The notes: generated by a model from the letters alone, not told the origin. Counted from the first letter of the stretch, positions 1-11,576 are shown. The stretch is 64,000 nt of DNA from Hofstenia miamia (GCA_004352715.1 SCFE01000113.1:1378601-1442600); one strand, 5' to 3'. Numbers and translations are program-made.

Positions 1-1464
1 ACAAATTTTCTCAAATAAATTGAAAACGTCTCGGAATACAAGCAATTAACATCAATTAAAATTACTACGTTTCGTTCGATTAGTATTTATACATATAGCA
101 TATTATGTTATGTTCTAATTCTTTTCGTGATCTATTACATCAAAAGTATAATTTAATTTTGAATAAAACGTTGTATTTTTTAAATTTTACGCTTTTTTTA
201 AATTGGAAACCTAGTTTATAAAGTCCTATCTGGGCCGCTGCTAAAATAGTTGCACAAACTTGTGCATTTCGGTTCAAAAGTTATAACTGCTTTAGTTTAA
301 TGAATTATTTTAGCAGTCACTAGATGTCGTATTATCTGCATAATTAATTTGATCGTAGTCAGTTATTTCATTCATTAAATTCATATAAATTTAGCGCAGC
401 CTTAAGCGTTAGAGTGAAGTTATTCAAAAAATCAATTTATAGCCAACAACTTTGTATTTGTTTTCTCATTTGAAAATTTCACATTTTGAAGTTAATTGTA
501 AATTTTCTGCTAAAAAGAATTTGCAAGTTAAATAGATAGAAAGGAATATATTGATAAAAAACACGTAAATTCATTTAATTAACTCAAACTTCAATGAATT
601 CTTTCTGGGATCAGTTTTTATGAACAAAATAATTTTGTTTAGTATGTTGGTTTATTCATAAACTAAATTCATTGAAATTATAACAGCATTTTATTTGTAG
701 AACGCCCCGTTTTTTGGTTTTGTTGAATGAAATAGCCTTAATTGGAATTGGAAGTTATCCGCACAACTTACACCCATTTTTTAGAGCAATATTATACAGT
801 TAAGTTTGATTAAACAAAAATTTAAAATAATAAAACGCAGTTTGAAAATTATTTTTAAAAATTACGTCCAGTTTTCAGTGTAATTGGTACCAATATTTGT
901 GGGTGTTCCTATGCCAACTGTCTGAAAATCGAAGTGCAGTAATTAAATTTAGAAAAGTGTTTTGATGAAGTTTATCATTTAGATTTGTTTCAAATACCTT
1001 AATATTTTTCAACATATTTTTTAAATGAAATGGATACTTCTCATTAAAGAAGAAGAAATTTTATATTGTACCAATTTTAATTATGTACATACAGTTTTAG
1101 TCGGAGTACACAACTACGTCACAAAGCATATATAAAAACTTCAACAAAAAATATATCCAGAGAGCACAAATAATAATTTAATTTAATTTATGGCATTTAA
1201 AAGAAAATCATTCCATTTTTAATGTACGTTTTTTTCGTAACATTAAATCAATAACTGACTGAAATATTATAACCACCTCAGACTACGCGATTTTACATTC
1301 GGTATCCATTTTTCAAAAAACATTAAGCATACTAACATTATAGGAATACATTATATACTCATCTTGAATAATATTTCTAAAGTTATCTGCATATATTTCC
1401 AGAGCGTTATGTTTTTAACTGCAAATCCAATACAATGTAAATAAATTATGTTCAAAAACGAAAA
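1..1464. other. AT-rich DNA, no gene seen
   Basis: The stretch is extremely AT-rich, with stops in all frames and no repeat family I can name. A short inverted repeat, CTGCTAAAATA near 240 and TATTTTAGCAG near 310, is the only structure noticed. Confidence 0.6.
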
Positions 1465-1778
1465 TACAGGGTAAGCCATAAGTAACTTGATATTTTAATT
1501 AGCCACAAAAATAAAAATAAAAACAACCACAAAGTCAAAGTATATTTTTTATAATGATCAATACATGGGATTTATAAAAGTTAAATTAAATGTTCAATCG
1601 CGCCGCCATTGTTTGCAATAACCATTTCACATCTTTTGTGCAAATTTTCTACTGAGCGGCGAAGTTCATCAACGGATATTTCATCGATTTCTTTAATGAT
1701 CTTTTGTTTCAAGTCATCTAAATCATTGGCCCGACACAATTGTGTTATTTGGTCATTTGAAAATCCGCATCGTAACAT
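1465..1778 (-). pseudogene. Tc1/mariner-type (IS630-like) transposase, C-terminal fragment with terminal repeat
   Basis: The minus-strand frame 1778-1581 reads like the C-terminal tail of DDE transposases of the Tc1/mariner/IS630 group. It has a lysine-rich helix (LKQKIIKEIDEIS), then VDELRRSVENLHKRCEMVI, then the NNGG-IEHL ending before the stop. About 115 bases beyond the stop, at 1465-1486, lies TACAGGGTAAGCCATAAG. It looks like the terminal inverted repeat of such elements (TA then CAGGGT-nnn-CCAT), so this is probably the true 3' end. The catalytic core is absent from this strand. At 1778 the frame runs head to head into a plus-strand fragment of the same kind of gene, so the element is rearranged and dead. 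Confidence 0.72.
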
Positions 1779-1852
1779 GCAAAAATCACTACATCCTCAA
1801 AAAGTTTGTGTGTGGATGGCTTTTAGTGCTAGATACAAACTTACACCGGTAT
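1777..1852 (+). pseudogene. Tc1/mariner-type transposase, internal fragment, inverted relative to its neighbour
   Basis: Read on the plus strand, the bases before the gap translate as SLHPQKVCVWMAFSARYKLT. This matches the conserved LHPQKV-VW-A-S block in the middle of mariner/IS630-like DDE transposases, just upstream of the second catalytic region. It is in the opposite orientation to the C-terminal tail that ends at 1778. The rest of the domain would lie inside the following gap. The segment is short, but this block is distinctive for the family. Confidence 0.6.
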
Positions 1853-2852
1853 NNNNNNNNNNNNNNNNNNNNNNNNNNNNNNNNNNNNNNNNNNNNNNNN
1901 NNNNNNNNNNNNNNNNNNNNNNNNNNNNNNNNNNNNNNNNNNNNNNNNNNNNNNNNNNNNNNNNNNNNNNNNNNNNNNNNNNNNNNNNNNNNNNNNNNNN
2001 NNNNNNNNNNNNNNNNNNNNNNNNNNNNNNNNNNNNNNNNNNNNNNNNNNNNNNNNNNNNNNNNNNNNNNNNNNNNNNNNNNNNNNNNNNNNNNNNNNNN
2101 NNNNNNNNNNNNNNNNNNNNNNNNNNNNNNNNNNNNNNNNNNNNNNNNNNNNNNNNNNNNNNNNNNNNNNNNNNNNNNNNNNNNNNNNNNNNNNNNNNNN
2201 NNNNNNNNNNNNNNNNNNNNNNNNNNNNNNNNNNNNNNNNNNNNNNNNNNNNNNNNNNNNNNNNNNNNNNNNNNNNNNNNNNNNNNNNNNNNNNNNNNNN
2301 NNNNNNNNNNNNNNNNNNNNNNNNNNNNNNNNNNNNNNNNNNNNNNNNNNNNNNNNNNNNNNNNNNNNNNNNNNNNNNNNNNNNNNNNNNNNNNNNNNNN
2401 NNNNNNNNNNNNNNNNNNNNNNNNNNNNNNNNNNNNNNNNNNNNNNNNNNNNNNNNNNNNNNNNNNNNNNNNNNNNNNNNNNNNNNNNNNNNNNNNNNNN
2501 NNNNNNNNNNNNNNNNNNNNNNNNNNNNNNNNNNNNNNNNNNNNNNNNNNNNNNNNNNNNNNNNNNNNNNNNNNNNNNNNNNNNNNNNNNNNNNNNNNNN
2601 NNNNNNNNNNNNNNNNNNNNNNNNNNNNNNNNNNNNNNNNNNNNNNNNNNNNNNNNNNNNNNNNNNNNNNNNNNNNNNNNNNNNNNNNNNNNNNNNNNNN
2701 NNNNNNNNNNNNNNNNNNNNNNNNNNNNNNNNNNNNNNNNNNNNNNNNNNNNNNNNNNNNNNNNNNNNNNNNNNNNNNNNNNNNNNNNNNNNNNNNNNNN
2801 NNNNNNNNNNNNNNNNNNNNNNNNNNNNNNNNNNNNNNNNNNNNNNNNNNNN
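1853..2852. other. Assembly gap (1000 Ns)
   Basis: An exact run of 1000 Ns, so probably a placeholder of arbitrary size. It interrupts the mariner-type transposase, so the element's other half and terminal repeat may be missing from view. Confidence 0.99.
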
Positions 2853-2912
2853 GTACCATCCAAGCTTTAGCGTTCAGGTAGGAGCAAGCGATGGGAGCCC
2901 CCACATGTACAA
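2853..2912 (-). other. Possible minus-strand exon edge next to gap
   Basis: On the minus strand, a pyrimidine-rich stretch ending CTTTAG at 2913 is followed by a GC-richer run open in one frame (VHVGAPIACSYLNAKAWMV) up to the gap. It could be the 5' edge of an exon or a repeat fragment. I do not recognise the peptide and the other boundary is lost in the gap. Confidence 0.2.
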
Positions 2913-4070
2913 CTAAAGCTTTGCAAAGTCAGATACTCTATATTGGCGGAAAAAGGGGAAGTTGACACAGCAAATGAATAATCAAAAAACGGATAATCGA
3001 GATTGCACTATAATAAGATTACATTAACTGAAGTTGACAGAATGATACACATACTGAATGTATAACCAAATATTAAGACTCATTGACTTAAATGCCCTTC
3101 AAATAAAATTCCTTGAATTAATTTGACAGGAATTAATAAAAATTCAACAGGATACCTAGCAATGAGTTAAAACGAATATGAATCAAAATATTGTTATCGA
3201 AAGCAAGTCTTAAAGAGAGTTTCCAGTTGCTCCCCAAACAATCATGACCATTTCAGGTCAAATCACTAATATTATTTTTTATGAAAGTGGTTAACTTGAT
3301 AATATTGCCTTTCTGCATTTTACAAGTGTTTTATTAGCTATCATATGAAAAGAGCGACCCACGTACGCATGAAGGAGGCGATTCATTGACGGAGACCACA
3401 ATCATTACATAGCAATAAAATTTATTGCCATTATCATGTTTAATTCAATTACAATCGTTATTTAATGTTTTCATCACTTTATTAAACCGTTCAAAGAAAT
3501 ACCTCAACTAATTACCGACCACATGCGATTACGGTTAAATTAACAAGCGCTGACCAAAAATCGTCGTTTTTATTCAATAAACTAGCGAAATTAGTTGCGA
3601 ATACATATATAAATCCAAATTATATTTAGGAAAATATCACTAATCCTGTCGATTAATACAATGGCTAAATTTGCAAGATGCATAATTGTGGATTTATTTA
3701 TTAGACAATATAAATCAAACAAATATTAAAGTCTAGCGGAAATATAGTCTAGCGGCGAATGATAGCATGTTGCGCAATTTATGAAAGTAGTTTAATTGGC
3801 CCAAACACATGCGCATGACACAATATTGCGCAATTCCAGAAAATTACATCACTGAAAATTGTGATTTTGTGATTACATGAATAAAATAAATTGGTGACCT
3901 AAGTTAAAGAGATCTCAAGTAAACATTCTGGCAAAACAATTTATTACTGGAAACTAAACAACCAATTTTACAAACTAATACATACATATACTAAATATTC
4001 ACGATTACTTAAAGAGCACTAGTTTTGGATGTATTGCGCCCAATTGGCGGATTAACTAGGGTTTCTGAGC
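2913..4070. other. AT-rich DNA, no gene seen
   Basis: No open frame, terminal repeat or RNA gene was recognised. A short TTGCGCAATTTATGAAA-like string near 3770 recurs in similar form near 19550 (TTGCGCAATTTACGAAA). It may be part of an unclassified dispersed repeat. Confidence 0.5.
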
Positions 4071-4083
4071 AGAGGTGCCGATT

Positions 4084-4103
4084 ATGGTATGGTACCATAC
4101 CAT
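4084..4103. repeat. Perfect 20-bp palindrome at a possible hAT-like end
   Basis: ATGGTATGGTACCATACCAT is its own reverse complement, centred on a KpnI-type GGTACC. It is followed by further ATGGTATGG/CCATACCAT half-copies up to about 4140. It sits 13 bases inside CAGAGGTGCCGA at 4071, which resembles the CAGNGG start of hAT terminal repeats. The subterminal palindromes could therefore be transposase-binding repeats. No matching right end was found. Confidence 0.4.
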
Positions 4104-4825
4104 TATGTACCATATTATGGATACCATTATGGTATGGTAGAAACAATTTTATGGTCAATCATGGTTGACAATTTTAAAAATATGTCAATAATGGAAATCC
4201 ATAAATATATTGTTATATACACAGAAATATAAATTCTTTTATTTTTAAGAAATACTTATAAAATTAGATGAGCATGAGCATACATACTGCTACCCTGTGG
4301 CACATAAACTTATAGTGATAAATTTATGTGCAAGAGAACAATGTAATATACTAAGCATAGCATGAGTAATAATTAAATATAATTTTCTCCTTGTCTACCA
4401 TTTCTATTCACAACTCTTCTTATTCACCCCATTTGACGATACTTTATAAGGTTTTCCAAATTTTTTATAATCAAATTCAACACCATGCAGCTACTCCCAA
4501 AAACCAAAAACAAATTTGCGTGCCATATCAAAACTCAACAAATTTTTTTAATTTTAGAATTTAGCAAGAATTTGCATTTTTGAATTGGTTGATTTTCTTG
4601 AAATATATCACATATTTAACAATATTGATTGAAATTGAAACTAAGCACACATTCATGCCATTAGGTGAAAATTTTGTAATTTACTTAATCTTATACCATT
4701 GGTCTATTTTGTAGTGCATAATGGAAAAATTTCCTAAAAACACAACATGTTATTTATAAAGCATAGTTTGAAAATTCAATCATTTGTGCCCTCCATAGTA
4801 CCCAATTATGCAACTAACATTTTAT

Positions 4826-4870
4826 ACTACTTTGGGCCTCCTCTAAAAATTTTTTCTGTATCCGCCCCTG
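4826..4870 (-). mobile_element. hAT-like terminal repeat end
   Basis: The reverse complement of 4870 backwards begins CAGGGGCGGATACAGAAAA, then TTTTTAGAGGAGGCCC. CAGGGGCGGA is a classic start of hAT terminal inverted repeats. A related sequence starts at 30503 (CAGGAGCGGATACAGAAATG, then TTTTAGAGG), so a dispersed family is present. The body probably extends towards lower coordinates. Its other end was not identified. Confidence 0.45.
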
Positions 4871-5244
4871 ATTATTATTATTATTATTCTTACTTCTCAC
4901 AGCTTCCTAACAATGCTGCCTTCTGTGCTAGTGCTCCTCCCCCCTTTGGTACTCCCAACTCCTCTTATGCTTCTTACTCACTGCTCCTAGTGCTCCTACT
5001 ATTACCGGGACTACTTCAACTTTCTTTAACTTCCACAGCCTTTCTATTTCCTCTGCCAACTCTCTTTACTTGTCTATCTTCTCTTTCTCCTTGCTTTCTA
5101 CATTCCTGTCCTTTGATACTGCTATGTCTATCACTGTTCCTAATCTTTACTCTTTGTCTACCACTACTATGTCTGACCTCCGTGCTTCTATCACCTTGCT
5201 TGTCTGTATGTTGAAGTCCCACATTATCTTAACCTTCTCATTCT
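4870..5244 (-). pseudogene. RLE-type LINE, C-terminal/3' end, copy 1
   Basis: This segment is homologous at nucleotide level to 47880-48290. Both share the AATGCTGCCTTCTG start, the run of CT-rich reverse-coding sequence, and the TGTATGTTGAAGTCCCACA block that corresponds to the WDFNIQT motif on the minus strand. In the second copy this region encodes the restriction-like endonuclease C-terminus of an R2/R4-like retroelement. Here the minus frame is shifted relative to that reading, and copy 1 lacks about 70 bases present near 47900-47970. The ATT triplets at 4869-4887 may be the element's 3' tail. The upstream part is lost in the gap that starts at 5245. Confidence 0.7.
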
Positions 5245-6244
5245 NNNNNNNNNNNNNNNNNNNNNNNNNNNNNNNNNNNNNNNNNNNNNNNNNNNNNNNN
5301 NNNNNNNNNNNNNNNNNNNNNNNNNNNNNNNNNNNNNNNNNNNNNNNNNNNNNNNNNNNNNNNNNNNNNNNNNNNNNNNNNNNNNNNNNNNNNNNNNNNN
5401 NNNNNNNNNNNNNNNNNNNNNNNNNNNNNNNNNNNNNNNNNNNNNNNNNNNNNNNNNNNNNNNNNNNNNNNNNNNNNNNNNNNNNNNNNNNNNNNNNNNN
5501 NNNNNNNNNNNNNNNNNNNNNNNNNNNNNNNNNNNNNNNNNNNNNNNNNNNNNNNNNNNNNNNNNNNNNNNNNNNNNNNNNNNNNNNNNNNNNNNNNNNN
5601 NNNNNNNNNNNNNNNNNNNNNNNNNNNNNNNNNNNNNNNNNNNNNNNNNNNNNNNNNNNNNNNNNNNNNNNNNNNNNNNNNNNNNNNNNNNNNNNNNNNN
5701 NNNNNNNNNNNNNNNNNNNNNNNNNNNNNNNNNNNNNNNNNNNNNNNNNNNNNNNNNNNNNNNNNNNNNNNNNNNNNNNNNNNNNNNNNNNNNNNNNNNN
5801 NNNNNNNNNNNNNNNNNNNNNNNNNNNNNNNNNNNNNNNNNNNNNNNNNNNNNNNNNNNNNNNNNNNNNNNNNNNNNNNNNNNNNNNNNNNNNNNNNNNN
5901 NNNNNNNNNNNNNNNNNNNNNNNNNNNNNNNNNNNNNNNNNNNNNNNNNNNNNNNNNNNNNNNNNNNNNNNNNNNNNNNNNNNNNNNNNNNNNNNNNNNN
6001 NNNNNNNNNNNNNNNNNNNNNNNNNNNNNNNNNNNNNNNNNNNNNNNNNNNNNNNNNNNNNNNNNNNNNNNNNNNNNNNNNNNNNNNNNNNNNNNNNNNN
6101 NNNNNNNNNNNNNNNNNNNNNNNNNNNNNNNNNNNNNNNNNNNNNNNNNNNNNNNNNNNNNNNNNNNNNNNNNNNNNNNNNNNNNNNNNNNNNNNNNNNN
6201 NNNNNNNNNNNNNNNNNNNNNNNNNNNNNNNNNNNNNNNNNNNN
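5245..6244. other. Assembly gap (1000 Ns)
   Basis: An exact 1000-N placeholder. It separates a minus-strand RLE-LINE tail from a plus-strand LINE tail, so the junction between the two elements is not visible. Confidence 0.99.
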
Positions 6245-6246
6245 AC

Positions 6247-6564
6247 AAATCTGCAGAGCTCTGTATCCAATTTCAAAAAGGTGATAAACCTCGTAAAATT
6301 CATGGAATTCAACAAAACAATGACCTTACATTTGATAAACACGTGAATAAACTTGAGAAAAAAGTTTCTTCATTAATATACCTCCAACTCAAAATGAAGC
6401 ACTTAAATTATAGCTTTGAAAACTTGAATTATTTATATAGAACAATGATTTCCGCTCATATAAGCTATTGCATAAGAGTGTGGGGAAGTTGTTTCCACCA
6501 AAGTCTACACAAGATTAATCGTCTCCAACGCAGAGCACAAAAATGGGAATCTTATACCCAATGA
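6247..6564 (+). pseudogene. LINE reverse transcriptase, C-terminal fragment
   Basis: An open plus frame leaves the gap and runs to a stop at 6562-6564. It has the hallmarks of the C-terminal region of non-LTR reverse transcriptases: HGIQQNNDLTFDKHVNKLEK (the F-LG-x-IDxxLTFxxH block), a helical linker, then YRTMISAHISYCIRVWGS and SLHKINRLQRRA (the S-YCI-VWG and QRRAxR blocks). The palm with the YxDD residues would lie in the gap. A 3' region follows to about 6800 and ends in TTCTAATAAATTATTATTATTA, a typical LINE simple-repeat tail. Only the 3' end survives, or the 5' part is hidden in the gap. Its orientation is opposite to the next LINE at 7.2-8.9 kb. Confidence 0.8.
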
Positions 6565-6800
6565 AGGAATTTATTAGGATAACAAGCTATATGACAAAAT
6601 AACGAGAAGTATATGCTGTTGATTGGTTACGAGAAAGGAAACCACATTCTGGTTGCAGTGCAAGAAATAAATATACAAATTTCTTTCCCGATCGAATTTT
6701 CAAGAAAAATTTAAAAAATAGTTCTTTTTTCTAATTTTGTAAATTAATAAGATTATCAGATGTTTTCTCTCTGATTCTAATAAATTATTATTATTAGCGA
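6565..6800 (+). mobile_element. LINE 3' untranslated region and tail
   Basis: Non-coding continuation of the LINE fragment ending at 6564. It closes with a short ATT-repeat tail at about 6772-6797, as expected at a target-primed insertion point. Confidence 0.5.
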
Positions 6801-6860
6801 ATGATTTACAAACAATTTGTCATACATACTTTACGCAATTATTTGGGTTTAAATTGAGTT

Positions 6861-7121
6861 TCATAGGTCTTGATTTTTAGGGGCTTGTACTTTTTTCGAT
6901 ATTCTAAGCCATGTTTTTTCTATATAACTTTCAAATATTTCCTCCGCTGCTCTACCTAAGACAGCTTCTTCTAATTGCCCCACAAGATAGAGCGGCAGTG
7001 CTTTTTCTGAACTTTGACATATGACATCAACATGCCTGTGCTGAAGGACTATTGAATTCATACTTAAACTCAGAAACAATAATTCCGTTTTCAATGCCAC
7101 ACACGCAGGCAAAAATTGCAT
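6861..7121 (-). CDS. Unrecognised 86-codon open frame
   Basis: An uninterrupted minus frame of 86 codons with mixed composition (ALPLYLVGQLEEAVLG, RAAEEIFESYIEKTWL). It reads more protein-like than the surrounding AT-rich noise. I do not recognise a domain, and no splice signals or neighbours support it. It could be a gag-like or other repeat fragment. Confidence 0.15.
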   Translation of the reverse strand: MQFLPACVALKTELLFLSLSMNSIVLQHRHVDVICQSSEKALPLYLVGQLEEAVLGRAAEEIFESYIEKTWLRISKKVQAPKNQDL

Positions 7122-7169
7122 CCCATTTTTGGAAATGTAAATGGCACATGATACCCAAGCCTAAGCACC

Positions 7170-8900
7170 CCAACAAATAGCAGATAAGATAATCTTTATT
7201 CAGATAATATTTTTAATTATAAAACTGGTTATTATTCGAATAGCGTCAAGAATGATAACAAATAACTATAATATTTACAAAAAATAACAAGACTACAAAA
7301 TCTGTTCAGGCTATGGAAATTAGTTGCGCGTTATTATATAATCTTTATTGTAAAATTTGAATCATAACCATGATTTAACCAAAATGAATTTTTCTTTCAA
7401 CATAAACGGTTTCAATTTTCTTTTAAACTTGATTGAACTCTTAATCATTTCAATTTCACGTGGTAATCGAGTCCAATTGCGAATTGCAACATTAATAAAT
7501 TACTGTTGCCTGATATTTTTTAGATAAATTTAATGCTAATATAATTATTATTCCTATATTGCGCTTATGACAAAAGTTTGGAAATGATATTGAATTATAA
7601 AGAGATAATTGATTTGTTATTTTAAAAAACTTAATCAAAATATTAAAAACAAAAAGTTGATTTGGAAACAGCATGGATGCCAAAATGTAATTTCTTGTTT
7701 TGGAGGAGTTTTTCTGACAAACATTCAATGCCAATTTTAATTGTAAGTTTTTTTTACTAATGTTTCATTTAAATTTGAAAAAATTATATTTGCATTATGA
7801 AGTTGACACATGACTAAAGCATGAAATAATTTAATCATATTGGCAGAGGGAAAATGTTCAGCTACGTGTGATATTGTTTTAATACTCATTGCCATGGGCT
7901 TTAAAATTTCTTTTACTGGCAGCTTGTATGTTAATTTTGAGTCAATAGTTATGCCTAGATATTTAAAATAATCGTTAGGGGAATTTAAAGCGTTATTAAA
8001 CCTAAGTAACAAATTTGATAGTAATACACTTTTTCCTTGATATTTCAGGATGCAAAACTCAGTTTTTTTCACAGTTGTTGTATAATTTGTGCATATTAAA
8101 ATATTGACTCAATTTTTCACAATTTTGGTCCACATAATTTATTCTTTGATTTAAGGATATATTTCCACAAAAAATGCATGTATCATCAGCGTATTGAATC
8201 AATTGGCAATTCGTATGTTGCTGCAAAGTAAAGTAGCGATCCAAGAATGGTACCTTGCGGTTTTTCATAGCTAGGTAATTTGAGAAAGTATTATTAAATT
8301 TGACGCACTGAATTCTGTTGGTTAGATAACGCTACTTTCAGAAAATCCTAGCTTTTCTACTTTTATATATAAGATATCGTGATTAATAGTCAAAAGATTT
8401 TGAAAAATCGAGACTGGCCACTACAAAAAATTGGTCAGAATCAAGAGATGATCGCCAATTTTCAGTAGCATACAAAAGATCATCAACAGTTGAATATCGT
8501 TACTTTTGATTTTTTCTGTGTACAACCACTTCATAAAGACAAACAAAATTCCTAAATAATCTGACTTTTTAGAGTATTTATCAGGTTTTTTATTGTATTT
8601 CTTTGTTAAAAGATGTATGAAAGATAGATTTATTAGTATCCTATACGCATGCCATTTACATTTACATAGTAAGCTTCAAAAATATGTTCACTGCATATTT
8701 ATCTATATCAATAAATGTAAGTCCAAATAATTTATCAAAAACTAAGGGCAGAACTTTTCCCCTGTGGGGGAATTATATTCATCCTTAAAATAGAAATTAT
8801 TTTAAATAGTTATTTTTTAGTGCTCGTCCCTTCTGTAAATTTGATTATACTACGAACAAGATTTCTATATTTTTGAAGCTCATCTTTAAATATTAGTATT
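7170..8900 (-). pseudogene. LINE reverse transcriptase, degenerate, minus strand
   Basis: Successive minus frames read through a non-LTR reverse transcriptase. Around 8410-8360 comes DFSKSFD-x-INHDIL (RT A-motif region), then the PQGTILGSLL block near 8250. The catalytic YADD follows in QLIQYADDTCIFC (8193-8182). After that come YFKYLGITIDSKLTYKLPV near 7960-7900 and a C-terminal RNWTRLPREIEMIKSSIKFK block near 7470-7410. At least three frameshifts and several stops break it. Upstream, to about 8900, a linker resembling the pre-RT KYRNLVRSIIK segment can still be read. The 3' end probably lies near 7170-7200. The endonuclease is not recognisable. The element is a truncated, dead LINE of the CR1/L2/Jockey-like group (group inferred). 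Confidence 0.8.
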
Positions 8901-10930
8901 GATGAAATGTTAAGTCATAATTAGATGGATCATTAATACTTTGTCTTGTTGAGATTTCTTCTATAACAAAAATATTTTGCATGCTATCAGTTACATGGGC
9001 AATAAAAACGATTTTGTTTGTTTTTTTGTTTTCTCAATTTTGAAGTGCGTCATTAATGTCAAGTAAAGCAATTTTTTTTAAGAAAACTACAAAAAATTAG
9101 TTTGCACGCGAAAAACTTTCTTGATCTTTTCAAGTTCTAGTTGATTCTTTTATATATCTTATTCAAGTTCAGCAATTCTTGGCAATATGATTATATTTTA
9201 TTATTGCATACTTTTTTAAAAACAGATGCTAGATCAAAGATTGTGTAATGGGTTTGCAAGTTTCTTTGAACTTCATTTTGTTTGTTATTGGAATATCTTT
9301 TGTTCTCGTTAACTGATTTCATCTTGACCTATAATTCACACAATACCTTATATATTCAAATAAAGGATACTTATAATAGGATTAAAAATGTTTACAAAAC
9401 GTCCCTAAGTTTTTTCAATAAAATGTTGAATTGTTCCTTGAAGAAAATTTGGTTATAGATAACAAGAACTTTATTAATAAATTAGTTTCACCACATACTG
9501 ATTTTCCATTCATAAGCATTCCAAAAACTTCTGATAAGAAATCTACAGGTTGATTTGGCATTTTTACTATTTATTAATGAAAATATAATTATATTTCCCA
9601 ACGTAATTAACTGAAACGTATTGCCATGTTGAAGCTATTTCGATTTATTGTACTTTGTATAGATTGCAAGACGCCAGAAGGCGTAGCATTAATGGATTGC
9701 AAAAAGTGCTACAAAAAAGTCAATTAATTTCCCAGCATCAAATTTTCATTTAGGATAGAACAGTGGGAGTGCCATTATCACACGAAGCTAATAATTCAAC
9801 TAAAGTTTTTTTTAGAATAACTATATAATAGTCATCCAAAAATAAACAGGAATTTTCTGATGACTGTATTAAAACTTACAAAATACTACATAACAAAATA
9901 TGCTTCAACTTGTGTAATTATAAGAGATGCTGAAATAAACATATGAAATATTTATATGTATTTCCTTACTTCGAAATAAATTTTATGTCAGGAAACTGAA
10001 TTTAAATATTTAATTGGAGGTAATATTTCTCTTTGCAGAGAAATCTGATTATTACCAACATTTCGCAGGTTTGTTTACACTAATGCTACAGCTATACTTG
10101 AAAGTCCAGCTTGAAAATTTTGATCGTATTTTGCTACTCAAACTAGAAAATGTACAACATTCATAATTGAAGAACTATCGTGCAAATCGGAATTATAAAT
10201 ACTTTTTATGACTATGGAAAACGAATAAGTTTCCTATAACTGGTTTTATTAACGTAAACTAAAAAAAATTAAACAACTTTGCTTAAATGTTGTATAACAC
10301 CACAATTTGAACTTAGGAAATTAAATAATTAGCAAAGAGTTATACTCCCTACATAACTAGAGTCGTTCTTTATTTTATTTCAAAAATATTTAAATTATGC
10401 TCAAAATTAATTCATAAAACAAATACAAATTTTCTTATACAAAAATATAATATTTACTCAATTTCAGCAAGTACATCAAATGCCTTACGATTGTTCAAAC
10501 TAATTTTTCTATAGCCCATAAAGAAAAGTAATAAAATTTCAAAGGTTAAATATTGCCACAAAAATGCCACATTCTGGTCAGTTGGGATTTAAGGCTAGGG
10601 CTTTTACTTAAGTGAATAAAATTAAAAACAAATTGGAGTAAAAGAAGTTTTCACGATCGCTTGCATATTATTCAAGATGAATATACTAATATTTAAATAA
10701 TACAAAAAACAATTCCCCTGCACATTTTCGAAAAATAGTATTCGAGTGTGATAAGATATTTGGAAATCATTTGATATGGACACGCCTATATACTGTGCGC
10801 TTTCCAAGACACAATTATGTAAAAACCAAAAGCAGTAAGAGTCCAAAAATCATTTACGTTTGAGAATCTTTAAAAGCTTATTTACAAAAGGTATTATGAA
10901 AAAATGAATTTTCAAAAATTTGTCCAATTT
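8901..10930. other. AT-rich DNA, no gene seen
   Basis: Stops occur in all frames at high density. Short open frames near 10622-10846 have no recognisable content. Very eroded LINE sequence may extend a few hundred bases from 8900, but I could not align it to a motif. Confidence 0.5.
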
Positions 10931-10934
10931 TCTC

Positions 10935-11137
10935 AATAAATAATAAATAAATAAAAAATACATAATAAAAAATAAATAATAAATAATAAATAAATAATAA
11001 ATAAATAATAAATAATAAATAAATAATAAATAAACAATAATAAATAAATAAATAATAATAAATGAATAAATAATAAATAAATAAATAATAAATAAATAAT
11101 AAAATAACAAATAAATAATAAATAATAATTAATAAAT
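10935..11137. repeat. AATA/AAT microsatellite array
   Basis: About 200 bases of interspersed AATA and AAT units. The reverse complement makes a spurious Tyr/Leu/Phe/Ile-rich open frame. Similar arrays recur at 12655-12733 and 13107-13160, so the Penelope fragment in between is framed by the same simple repeat. Confidence 0.95.
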
Positions 11138-11312
11138 AGACCCGTAATATACTGTAAAAATACGATATATTTTCAAATAGAAAAAACTATTTTCAACGTT
11201 AATTAAGCCCGTCAATGTTCAAATTGCAACCACTTTTAATTAAATTTGATGAGATGAAAAATGCTTTATCTGGTGTGCAAAAAAGATCTCTATATTTCAG
11301 CGGATAATGAAC

Positions 11313-11568
11313 TAACTGTAATTAAACAACAATTGAAAGATAATCGACCATACTTTGCATCTGATGCTAGCGTTTCACACCTAGTGGAAATCATAAAAAA
11401 ATAATAAAAACAATTGCTTCTTGCGATAAATTTTACATTCTGAATGATGGATTGGCAATGGGTAGCAATTCCGCACTTTTCATTGCGGATATCTTTATGC
11501 ACAGCATAGAAAAAAACATCTTGGAAAAATTTACTAAAGAAATAATCTTCTATAAACGATACTTATAG
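11313..11568 (+). pseudogene. Penelope-like element reverse transcriptase, core fragment
   Basis: The plus frame 11407-11568 encodes FYILNDGLAMGSNSALFIAD followed by IFMHSIE. This is the FY-x-Q-x-x-G-LxMGSPLSP-xAdIFMexxE block of Penelope-like (and related) reverse transcriptases. The preceding bases, one frame away, give QLKDNRPYFASDASVSHLVE, which fits the segment just before it. Normally the RYVDD catalytic motif follows. Here the frame reaches YKRYL then a stop, and a MITE sequence starts nine bases later. The element resumes after the MITE at about 11760. It is dead: two frames, stops and an insertion. Confidence 0.72.
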
Positions 11569-11576
11569 GATATTAC

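Noticed and set aside
1609-2916. Long open frames of several hundred codons across the gaps at 1.9, 5.2, 20.1, 33.2, 37.1 and 42.3 kb
   Set aside because: They are open only because the gap is Ns. The readable ends belong to repeats or microsatellites.
4071-4870. One 800-base hAT element from CAGAGGTGCCGA to the CAGGGGCGGA end
   Set aside because: The two ends do not form matching inverted repeats and there is no shared octamer, so they were kept as separate ends.
4747-5214. 155-codon plus frame rich in Leu/Ser/Pro
   Set aside because: Antisense of the minus-strand RLE-LINE C-terminus. The same holds for plus frames at 48057-48766 and 49105-49437.
10850-11110. Tyr/Ile/Leu/Phe-rich open frame
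   Set aside because: Reverse translation of the AATA microsatellite.
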